This document shows positions 32,475-40,800 of a stretch of DNA of 64,000 nucleotides, piece after piece. The translations under genes were made by a program, and so were the position numbers. The stretch comes from a virus. The notes beneath the pieces are model-generated. The model was given only the letters and a program-made list of their open reading frames with translations. It ran no database searches and was not told where the DNA came from. The stretch's first letter is position 1; every line of letters begins with the position of its first letter. The stretch is from positions 1 to 64,000 of IMG/VR virus record IMGVR_UViG_3300031236_000003. One strand, written 5' to 3'.

Positions 32475-32914
32475 TCTACCTCGCAGGAACTCTACCCGCC
32501 ATCATTTGGCTGATCCTCCGCTTAACCATGCCCCCCGGCCCGTATGAGATGGACCAGGGCGGCCGGCAAGGCACGTTCTTCCCTATCCTGATCCTCTACA
32601 GCGTGGCCGCGTATGCGATTGCGATATTCAGCGCGGTGCTGGCCTACGTCGGATGGACGCATCGCGCTGGCGTCGGAGTGGTGCTGCTGCTGACGGCTGC
32701 GGTCGATGCGATTATCTTCTGCTTCTGGCTGGTGTGGTGTTTTGAGATGTACATGCAGCAAAGATACCCCGTGGGCAATCAGGCGCTGGCCGCCAAGATT
32801 GGTGTCTCCACCTACACCCTTGGCCGGTACGCGCTGACGCTGGCGCTCGGGTTCTCTGCGCTGGCGCTGTTTTTGGCTGGCGTGGTGCTGACGGCTGCGG
32901 GGTTGGCGCGATGA
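32471..32914 (+). CDS. Four-helix membrane protein
   Basis: The product is 147 residues. Hydrophobic segments lie at about 3-17, 37-60, 70-95 and 122-146, so four membrane passes are likely. The start overlaps the previous stop (ATGA), with GAAAGGAAAGACCG upstream. In this position a holin is possible, but there is no neighbouring endolysin and no holin signature, so I leave the function open. Confidence 0.65.
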   Translation: MIYLAGTLPAIIWLILRLTMPPGPYEMDQGGRQGTFFPILILYSVAAYAIAIFSAVLAYVGWTHRAGVGVVLLLTAAVDAIIFCFWLVWCFEMYMQQRYPVGNQALAAKIGVSTYTLGRYALTLALGFSALALFLAGVVLTAAGLAR

Positions 32915-33072
32915 GAAAACTATGGTGCCTTTTGTTTGGCCATAACCTCAAGAATACCGGCGCCCCGCTATTTTTCTCTGTGAAAATGAAAGCGCTGGGC
33001 CAGCCCCCGCAGGAGCACTTTCGATGCCTCCGATGTGAGGAATGCTTCCTTGTTCCGGTGGCGAAGTCATGA
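32911..33072 (+). CDS. Small Cys-containing phage protein (53 aa)
   Basis: The product starts MRKLWCLLFGHNLKNTG and has FRCLRCEECFLVP near the end, a pattern seen in small phage proteins that begin with MRKLWCLLFGH and carry one zinc knuckle. It overlaps both neighbours by ATGA. Function unknown. Confidence 0.62.
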   Translation: MRKLWCLLFGHNLKNTGAPLFFSVKMKALGQPPQEHFRCLRCEECFLVPVAKS

Positions 33073-33443
33073 GCTACTTCCGCGGCGACATCTACATCTG
33101 GGCATCCGACGAAGCTCTGCACATCTGGGCGCAGCCGAACGCCAAAGGCGAGTACAAGCACAAGATCGCCATCCCGACAGACATGGCCGATCAGCTCGCT
33201 GCGATGCGGTTTTGCGAGATGATTGAGCGCGGCGAGGTGGAGAAGGCTATTCACGACGCATCCAAGAGCGGCAATGGCGGCGGCTTGTCCGTCAAGCAAA
33301 ACGGCCAGCAATTGCTGAATAGGCTGCGTTCCATGCCCACCGTCAAGACCGATGCCTACGTTTTCGAAGAGGCAATATCGCTGGAGTATTGCGATAAGAT
33401 GGAAGTCAACAAGGCCGACAGGTCGATCAGGAAAAGCAAATGA
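33069..33443 (+). CDS. Hypothetical protein (124 aa)
   Basis: The product starts MSYFRGDIYIWASDEALHIW and has a beta-rich first half, a helix (DQLAAMRFCEMIERGEVEKA) and a basic end. The start overlaps the previous stop (ATGA) and the stop overlaps the next ATG. No family recognised. Confidence 0.65.
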   Translation: MSYFRGDIYIWASDEALHIWAQPNAKGEYKHKIAIPTDMADQLAAMRFCEMIERGEVEKAIHDASKSGNGGGLSVKQNGQQLLNRLRSMPTVKTDAYVFEEAISLEYCDKMEVNKADRSIRKSK

Positions 33444-33700
33444 GTGGATGCTTTGTATCCATGACGACGTACCAGCGCATACTCCAAATGCGGGAGCAAA
33501 TGGCCGACATAGAAGAGCGCGCTGCGGCCGACGAGCGTCTGCGCCATTATCGGCGCGATGAACTATACCGGAATTTGCGGAGATGCGGATTGTCGCTTGG
33601 AACGGCAGAGCAGATTTCTGAAGCGGTGTGGGAGGTTCCTACGCCGTGGATCATGAAGAGTAGTCACCGCAACCCGTTTCAACTGGTGGGAGTCAAATGA
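33440..33700 (+). CDS. Small helical hypothetical protein (86 aa)
   Basis: The product starts MSGCFVSMTTYQRILQMREQ and continues as a charged helix (ADIEERAAADERLRHYRRDE). Coupled at both ends by ATGA overlaps. No family recognised. Confidence 0.6.
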   Translation: MSGCFVSMTTYQRILQMREQMADIEERAAADERLRHYRRDELYRNLRRCGLSLGTAEQISEAVWEVPTPWIMKSSHRNPFQLVGVK

Positions 33701-34152
33701 AGCATACATTCAAAACGATTGACGCTTTCCATAATGGCGTAATGTGGGCGCCGCTTCAGGCCGGCGTGTCTTTGCCGGAATACAACGTAACCGAGGACGC
33801 GATTCCAGGTTTCACCGTCCAGTATTTCGAGCGCTACAACAGCGACCCGCCGCTTACGGGCGCGACAGAACTCTACAACGAATGCACATACGGAAATGTG
33901 CATCCCGACCTCGTTCTATCTTCAGAGAAGATGATGAAGCGCATGGTAGCAGTCATGGAGGATCGCCATCGAGTTCCTGCCATGTACGGCTGCAACTTTG
34001 GATTTTACTTCTTGAGGACAGTGTGGTCGCATCCAGAAAATACAGGCGTCGAAATCGATGACGGGTGGGTATTTATGCTCAACCGAAAACATCCGCTGAA
34101 TCCGAGACTCAATGGATGCATAAAAGCCACATGGATGGATGCGCAAGCATGA
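33697..34152 (+). CDS. Hypothetical protein (151 aa)
   Basis: The product starts MKHTFKTIDAFHNGVMWAPL. NVTEDAIPGFTVQYFERYNS and VAVMEDRHRVPAMYGCNFGF are typical of a compact globular protein. Both ends overlap neighbours by ATGA. I recognise no family, but it is always translated together with the acetyltransferase-like gene that follows. Confidence 0.62.
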   Translation: MKHTFKTIDAFHNGVMWAPLQAGVSLPEYNVTEDAIPGFTVQYFERYNSDPPLTGATELYNECTYGNVHPDLVLSSEKMMKRMVAVMEDRHRVPAMYGCNFGFYFLRTVWSHPENTGVEIDDGWVFMLNRKHPLNPRLNGCIKATWMDAQA

Positions 34153-35339
34153 GCATCGCCCTAGAAGCGCTTCGCGAAGACGGCTATCGCCTCGGCGACC
34201 TCCAGGTGCTGCGCTACGACAAGAACAACCGCGACATCTTTCCCGACGACTTCCTCGGCCAGCTATACTGGCGCTGCCGCGAATCCAAGCGGCGCTCCGG
34301 AGACGGCATCCTGACCGCGACGTTTGGCGGCAATCCATCCTCCGACTTCGGCTCGATCGTCAGCTACCTGCACAACCGCCCGGCGCTGATCCTTATGGGA
34401 GTCTGGGAGGGCGACAAGTTCCGCTATCTCGGCTTCGCGTTCCCAACAGTGTCCTGCGGCTGGAGCGGGACCGAGAAGAGCCTTATAGCCGGATACGCCT
34501 TCTTCCGAGACGCATGGGGTACGCAGGAGCAGGAAGTGCTGACGATGCTGGGCCTTGCCTACCTCTTCAACGAGTTCCAGCTAGTCGCGATCCACGGAAA
34601 CCGTTTCAAGGACAACGTGCTGACCGCGAAGTTCATGGCGAAATTCGGCTTCCGCGACGTGGGCGAAGTTCCCCGATTCCAAGTGAGCGGCAAAGAACTG
34701 GTGCCGATGGTGCTGTCGACGCTGCTGCGCGAGGACTTCGAGGCCTATGTCGAGGGATGGCTTGTCTCGCAACTCCACACCGAAGTAGCTCCCGTAATCG
34801 GCACGCCAGAGCATCCGGCAGTCGAGGAATCCCGCGAGACGATCGATGCCCAGATAGCGCGGCTGGCTGCCCGGCAGATTCCGGTCGTCTTCTTCCCGCT
34901 GAATTCGACGTATGTGCCGGCGCTTCCCGACGGCATCGAGATTCAGTTTGTTTCGAGCGGGAACCCCGGCGCCGGCATCTACTTCTTTGATCCACGGCAG
35001 ACGAGCGCGGAGCAGATTACCTCGGCGGCGAATGAGGGAACGCATGGCGCGCTACTCGGCCACGCGCAGAACAAGATGGACATTGCGCGGACTGAGCCCA
35101 CGGTGGTGGTCCAGGCGATCGATACCGACGGCGTGGTGCTTCAGGATTCCGTGGTGTCGAAGACGGCGGAGGCGATTGCGGTGCAGATCGCTATATTCGA
35201 GCGGAAGTACCCCGACTGCAGGTGCGAGATTCGAGATCCCATGGACGTGGTGCGGGAGCGGGTAGCTGAGACTGAGCCGGTTTCCGAACCGATCGCTGTC
35301 GCCGATGACGAGTACCAGTTGGATTTGAACTGGATGTAA
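34149..35339 (+). CDS. GNAT-like N-terminal domain with unknown C-terminal domain
   Basis: The product is 396 residues. Residues about 60-190 look like a GNAT acetyltransferase, with GFAFPTVSCGWSGTEKSLIA, LAYLFNEFQLVAIHGNRFKD and MAKFGFRDVGEVPRFQVSGK. GNAT-like proteins without clear substrate are found beside virion genes in other short-tailed phages. The C-terminal 170 residues (PVVFFPLNSTYVPALPDGIE, PGAGIYFFDPRQTSAEQITS) match nothing I know. The start at 34149 overlaps the previous stop (ATGA). It ends the accessory cassette. Confidence 0.65.
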   Translation: MSIALEALREDGYRLGDLQVLRYDKNNRDIFPDDFLGQLYWRCRESKRRSGDGILTATFGGNPSSDFGSIVSYLHNRPALILMGVWEGDKFRYLGFAFPTVSCGWSGTEKSLIAGYAFFRDAWGTQEQEVLTMLGLAYLFNEFQLVAIHGNRFKDNVLTAKFMAKFGFRDVGEVPRFQVSGKELVPMVLSTLLREDFEAYVEGWLVSQLHTEVAPVIGTPEHPAVEESRETIDAQIARLAARQIPVVFFPLNSTYVPALPDGIEIQFVSSGNPGAGIYFFDPRQTSAEQITSAANEGTHGALLGHAQNKMDIARTEPTVVVQAIDTDGVVLQDSVVSKTAEAIAVQIAIFERKYPDCRCEIRDPMDVVRERVAETEPVSEPIAVADDEYQLDLNWM

Positions 35340-35345
35340 TTTTCT

Positions 35346-35384
35346 CCGCAAACCCACCCCGGTCTTGACGGTTGACGCTATAAT
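35346..35384 (+). promoter_or_regulatory. Candidate late promoter before the internal virion genes
   Basis: A perfect TATAAT (35379-35384) lies 33 bp downstream of CCGCAAACCCA (35346-35356), as at the portal promoter. Two tandem TTGACG copies (35365-35370 and 35372-35377) are too close to serve as -35, so the promoter may depend on an activator binding the upstream element. Confidence 0.6.
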
Positions 35385-35405
35385 TCGCGCGTAGGAGTAT
35401 GCGCG

Positions 35406-36011
35406 ATGGGCAAAAGTACAGGCGTTAGTCCACAGGTCTCTCAATCTGAAGTTTCGAATAGCAATGCGCTGACGGCAATTGCGCAGCAGCAAAATCAAAA
35501 TTCGCAAACTCTTTTTAATGAAGTAAATCCGGGCATGCAAACCGCCGAGAATTTTTATTCGTCTTTGGCAACTGGCGACCCCGGGAAGATTGAACAGGCG
35601 ATTAGCCCAGCCGTGCAACAAATAGGGCAAGCGACGGCTGGCGCAAAAACGAACATCATGAACAATGCTCCGGCTGGGGGAGAAAAGAGCCTTGCATTAG
35701 AGCAAGCAGACGTGTCTCAGGGCGCGCAAGTAGGTCAAGCCGCAACAGGCTCATTTTTGGGGTCGTTCAACGCCCTCGGCGCCCTCGCGGGTCAAGGCAC
35801 AGGAGAGTCTATTAGTGCGGCCGGTACCGGAATCTCCGGTCTAAGCGCTTCCAATCAAGGATGGGGGCAACTCGGCAATCAGCAACTGGAGTCGCAGCAG
35901 ATTCAGGCTCAAGAGTTGGGCAGTACGCTTGGCGCTCTGGGCAGCCTCGGCGGAGGAATCGCAGAAGGAGCGGGTGCAGCCGGAAGCTTAGCCGCACTGT
36001 TCGCTATATAG
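35406..36011 (+). CDS. Internal virion protein candidate 1
   Basis: The product is 201 residues, very rich in Ala, Gly, Gln and Ser, with small-residue helices (AGAKTNIMNNAPAGGEKSLA) and a hydrophobic C-terminus (GSLGGGIAEGAGAAGSLAAL). First of three consecutive genes in the order small, medium, giant, as with ejection proteins of short-tailed phages. The ribosome site GTAGGAGTAT is displayed in the loop of a TCGCGC/GCGCGA hairpin. Confidence 0.65.
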   Translation: MGKSTGVSPQVSQSEVSNSNALTAIAQQQNQNSQTLFNEVNPGMQTAENFYSSLATGDPGKIEQAISPAVQQIGQATAGAKTNIMNNAPAGGEKSLALEQADVSQGAQVGQAATGSFLGSFNALGALAGQGTGESISAAGTGISGLSASNQGWGQLGNQQLESQQIQAQELGSTLGALGSLGGGIAEGAGAAGSLAALFAI

Positions 36012-36020
36012 GAGACGAGA

Positions 36021-37835
36021 TTGCCATCGAATCAATACAGCCCGACCGCAGAGCAGCCGTATCAGGCGTATGTCCCTCCTGAGCCGCTTCCTGCTGCGCC
36101 GCCGATTGCCGCCACGCAGACCGAGCCGTACAAGTTTACGGGCGCTCCAATTACAGGTCTGGGCGCGGCGGCTGGCCTATTAGACAACATCTTCCGCGGT
36201 TATATGCGAGGCAAGCAGGAGGGTGAAGCCAAGAAGGTGATGCAGTTGAAGGCGAAGTCTGACAACCTTCGCAACTCTTATGACCAGGATGCCAGATTGC
36301 TGATGTCCATTGCGGCATCCGGAGCTTCTCCGGACTCCGAGGAATACAAGCAGGCCGTTTCAGCGGTCAACGGTTCATGGGGAGCGATGACGGATTGGCA
36401 GAAGTCGCATATTGATCCAGACGACGACAAGACGAAGAAAAAGCCGAAGTCGAAGAGCAGCCAGCCGCAGCAGCCGAGCGACCCGCTGACGGATTTGCGC
36501 AGCCAAGACCCGCAGGTCAAGGCGAAGGCGTTGTTCCAGTTGCAGCAGAAGATGGGGGCTCCGGTTCTGTGGCAGGTGAAGCAGTTCCAGACGCCGCAGG
36601 CGAAGGCGCAGCGCGAGGCGCAGAACATCAATGCGCAGACCGGGGTGCAGGCAGCGCAGAATCAGCAGACGGCGGTAAACCAGGAAGCTAAAGACCAGCA
36701 GCATACGGCGACAATCCAGGCCGCGCGAGCCAAAGTCGACGAGTTGAACAAGACTCCGCAGTCCCAGTGGACGCAAGCGCAATGGACTGAATACAACCAG
36801 GCGCAGCAGCAGATCGAGCCGCGCAAGCCGGGGGACGAGGTAAAGGTCTCCGCCGACGCGATTATCCGCAAACAGGAAGCCGATCCGAAGTATCAGTTCA
36901 CGGATCAGGACAAGGAAGTGCTGCGCGGGGCCGGGTACAAGATCGACGCCAACCTCAAGCATCAAGTGACGAAGACCGGCGAAATCATCGAGTGGGACGA
37001 AAACGGGCAGCCGAATATCCTGCGTGGCAACCAGTCGGCATACGAGCCGCACGGCAGGAGCGGCGGCGCTGGTAGCACAGACAAGACCTACGCGAAGTGG
37101 GACTCCTACTATAAACAGCACTACCCGGATATGGATCAGACTGAGCGCGATGCGTTGGTGCGGCACAAGGTTGAGGGAGCGTCTCAGCAGCAATCCGGAG
37201 ATATTGCGCACGACGCCATCGCGGAGCCGAAGAAGTTCGACAACGACGTACTCTCGGCGGCGATCGACAGGCTGCGCAACTTGCCGCAGTACAAAGACCC
37301 TACCCTCTTAAAGAAGCTCGCTAATGGCACAAAAGAGCCGAGCTTGGACGACATGCTTTCAAATATCGTAGGACAGGGAGACGACGGCTATCAGTACCAT
37401 GATCGCGGATGGATGGACCAGTCCGAGCACAAACCGACGGGTGGGGAATATGCAGGCGACATCAGTGAAGATGGACTCAAGAATTTGGAGCGAGACCTCC
37501 AAACACAGATTCGAGCCGTGATGAGCGGGTCCAAGGAAACGGCACTGCCCCCGGCCGCACGGCGCGCTGCGATGGGCCGGATGCAGCCGTTATTTGGCCC
37601 AGCGGCATCACCAAGAAGCGGCACCACGGCTGCATCGCCACAGCCGGCCGCGCAACCGGCGGCGTCGCCCTCGTCTGCGACGCCGGCCGCTGCTCCAGAT
37701 TCTGGAGACAAGCCGCGCAAGTACACCGTTTACCAGCATGGCAAGCCTCACGGTACTGTAGAGTTGTCGGCAGCGGAAGCAAAACAATTGGCTGACGATC
37801 CGGATTTCAAGGCGCAAGGCGGTAGTATCAAATAA
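36021..37835 (+). CDS. Internal virion protein candidate 2
   Basis: The product is 604 residues, starting at TTG with TAGGAGACGAGA upstream. The first 60 residues are Pro-rich. A helical part (LIGGYMRGKQEGEAKK-like segment near residues 55-75) is followed by a long Gln/Lys/Ala coiled region and a Ser/Pro/Ala-rich C-terminus. No enzymatic motif was found. Size and position fit an ejected channel component; its stop overlaps the next ATG (TAATG). Confidence 0.65.
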   Translation: MPSNQYSPTAEQPYQAYVPPEPLPAAPPIAATQTEPYKFTGAPITGLGAAAGLLDNIFRGYMRGKQEGEAKKVMQLKAKSDNLRNSYDQDARLLMSIAASGASPDSEEYKQAVSAVNGSWGAMTDWQKSHIDPDDDKTKKKPKSKSSQPQQPSDPLTDLRSQDPQVKAKALFQLQQKMGAPVLWQVKQFQTPQAKAQREAQNINAQTGVQAAQNQQTAVNQEAKDQQHTATIQAARAKVDELNKTPQSQWTQAQWTEYNQAQQQIEPRKPGDEVKVSADAIIRKQEADPKYQFTDQDKEVLRGAGYKIDANLKHQVTKTGEIIEWDENGQPNILRGNQSAYEPHGRSGGAGSTDKTYAKWDSYYKQHYPDMDQTERDALVRHKVEGASQQQSGDIAHDAIAEPKKFDNDVLSAAIDRLRNLPQYKDPTLLKKLANGTKEPSLDDMLSNIVGQGDDGYQYHDRGWMDQSEHKPTGGEYAGDISEDGLKNLERDLQTQIRAVMSGSKETALPPAARRAAMGRMQPLFGPAASPRSGTTAASPQPAAQPAASPSSATPAAAPDSGDKPRKYTVYQHGKPHGTVELSAAEAKQLADDPDFKAQGGSIK

Positions 37836-40800
37836 TGGCTGACCAAGCCACCGTTCCGGCACCCACGACGAACCCTGCTACTCCTCCCACGAGCGGCGGC
37901 GGAAGTGATGCGTTCGCTAATCTGGTCAATTCCAAGCTCAAGAAGATCGAGGGCGGGCGCAAGGACAAGTTCGCCGACTTGGTGAACTCGAAGCTGTCGA
38001 AGATTCAGACGGCAAAGCCTGCTTCTACCGCTTCAACTCCTCCTCCAGAAAAACCAGCCGAACCAATCCACTCGCCGAGTTGGTGGGAGACAACCAAGGC
38101 TGTCGCGGGATGGGCAGCGAGCGGAACTGCCGATATCCTGTTCGGATCTGGCGGTGGTGTTGCTTCTATCCCCGGCGTCGAGTCTACCTATAAGGGTACC
38201 GACCTTGATCCAGATAAAATCGTCAAGCAAGGCGTAGCGAAGGGAGATCCGACCGCAATCAAGACGGCCAAACTCCAGCAGGAGATTCACGAAACCTTCG
38301 AGGCTCCGCTTCTCAACGTAAGCGGCAGCAAGCCGTTCCAGTCCGTCTTCGATCCTAACAGCAAGAACGCGGTTTCCAGATTCGCAACCGGAGCAACGAA
38401 GTCCGTCGAAGGTATGACGAGCATCGAAAACTTGTACTCGCTTGGCTCAATCTACGCCATGCCGGAAAGCATAGCTAAGCCGATGGGACTCCGATTTCAG
38501 GCGGACCTCGCGACCAGCGGCGTGCAGGGAATCACTCAGGCGACGGAAGCGACGGCGACTGGCGACGAAGGATCGGGCGCGGAAGCCTGGGGCGGGATGT
38601 TCGGCAATCTCGCCGTAATTGTTGGAATGCACTACGGCGAGAAGGGCATCCATGCTGGCGTCGACGCGATCAAGAACCGCGACACGACGGCCACGCTCAA
38701 CGAGAAAGCCCAGACCGAGTACAAGAAGAAGTTCGCGGACCTTGACGACAACCAGAAGGCTGCGGTTCTCTATGGAGCAGTTGAGGACGCCAACCCGAAG
38801 TTCCGCAAGCGCATCGACGAGGAAGTCGATCGGATGCGAGAGCGCCGTGCCAAGAAGAAGCAGGATGCTCCGGCAGTTGATGCCAACATGGTACCGGGCG
38901 CGGCGGCGATGGTTGAGGCCAATGCCGGCACGGAGCAGGAGCGGCAAGATAGGCTGGATGCAGCCAAGAAATTCGCGCGGCAGATCGTCGCGCGGCGCAC
39001 GCGAGAGGAAGCCTATAAGCAGCAGACGGCGCAGCGGGAGCACGAAACTCGGCAAGCGGCGGCAGCGGCGGCGAATACGGCGGCGGAATCCAGCCGCGTC
39101 CAGGGCGAGAAGGATCGCGCCGCGGAGGAAGCTAAGTCTCTGGAGGCGCAACGCGGATTCGGCGTGACCGAAGGGCGTGTTGCGGAGTTACTGCCCAACC
39201 GCGGTGTCGGTATGACCACGGAGCGGGAGTCTGGTCAGCGGTACGACCCTGAGCATCCGGAGGCAGGCGGAGTTCCAATCGTTGATCGCCGTGCCACTGC
39301 CGGGCAGGAGATTCCGGAGAAGACCGCGCAGATGACGGCGGCCGAGTTCCGGCTCAACGAGATTTCCGAGCGCGAAACCGGCACATCGTTCTCGTCGAAG
39401 TCCGTCGCCGAGCAGCGCAACACGGCATCGCTACTCGAAAAGAATCATCCGGAGGCGTGGGAAGCGTTCAAGAAGACGCCAGCCTACGATCAGTATGTCG
39501 CCGACGTGAAGCACGCGGACATGGCCGACGCGACGATTAAGGGATTCCTGGAGCGTAATCCAGAGGGCGAACCGGAATCGCTGCACCCCGGCGCGGACAT
39601 GAGCATGGGCCTTTCGCAGCTTATTCTCAATCGCATCGACGTGGATTCCGTTTTCAAGTCAGACCCGGCCACGCACCGCGATCTGAATGAGCACGCCGAG
39701 AGGACAATCGGGAAGTCGTTCGATTCGATGGACTCCAGCGGCAAGGTAGCGGCACTGGCCTCCTACCTCAAAGAGAAGCCGACCAAGGTTCTCGCGTTCA
39801 TGACCGACGACCTGAAGAGTCGCATCGGGTCCGGCCAGCACATCGACCTCGCGAACATGGATGCGGAATCCAGGGCGCAACTCCAGCAGCAGACATTGAT
39901 GGCTACCCGCGACGATATTCGCCGGACGATGGACGCGGGAATTGCCGAGCAGATGGTGGCCGAGGAGCGGAAAGCGCAGCAGCAGGAGTTGACCGACGCG
40001 ATGTACGCCTCGCTCAACAGCCGTACCCCATCGCTCGAAGCGGTCTACGCGACGAGCAAGGACATGACGGCGCAGGCCGCGAGCCTTGGACTGGGCCAGG
40101 TCAACTCGCTCGACGACCTTTTCAAGATCGAGAAGGACGCGCTCAGTCTGCCGGCGCGAATCCGGACTCCGGCAACGAATGAGTTCCTGATGCGGATGCG
40201 CCAGGTGCGCGCGGCGGCCGAGGATCACGTTCTGCGGGAACTGGCGGAGGCGACTGCGCAGCGTGTGCGCGACAATCCGACTGCGGCGTGGGAGTACAAC
40301 GCGAAGCAGGTGCTTCACTTCTCCGGGCAGGCGGCGGATCTGCGGCAGGCGGCGGACGACTTGCGCGCGCAGGGACGGAAGCAGGAAGCGGATACCGCGC
40401 AGCACGCGGCGGATGTGGCGAAGGCCAAGGCTGAAGCGATTGTTACCGGAGCGCAGATTGCCAGCACTCCACCACCGGCCCCGGCAGCACGCAAACCGCT
40501 GCGAGTCTCAGTTGGGCGCGAAACCCGGATTGTGACGCCAAGGAACCCGGAAGGCTACAAGGCTCACTATGCCGTAGGCGAACTCACAGACCTCCAGACC
40601 TCGCACATGCCGCACACCTTCGAGAAGCGGCCCGGCGTGAATCAAATTGTCCAGCCTCGCGACTACTCGACGGACACGGACGCTCAGGTTGAAGCGCATC
40701 GCCGGACGATGAACCCGGACAACGACGTGTTTCTGGCTAACGGCGTCACCTCGCAGGACGGCCCGGCGGTCGTCGACCACGACTTGCATGTTGTCTCTGC

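Noticed and set aside
36375-37211. 278-codon open frame on the minus strand
   Set aside because: It is antisense to an internal virion protein with better composition, has Leu/Arg-rich shadow content, and no ribosome site.
38447-39151. 234-codon minus-strand frame within the giant gene
   Set aside because: Arg/Leu-rich shadow composition and no start signals; the giant frame is continuous through it.
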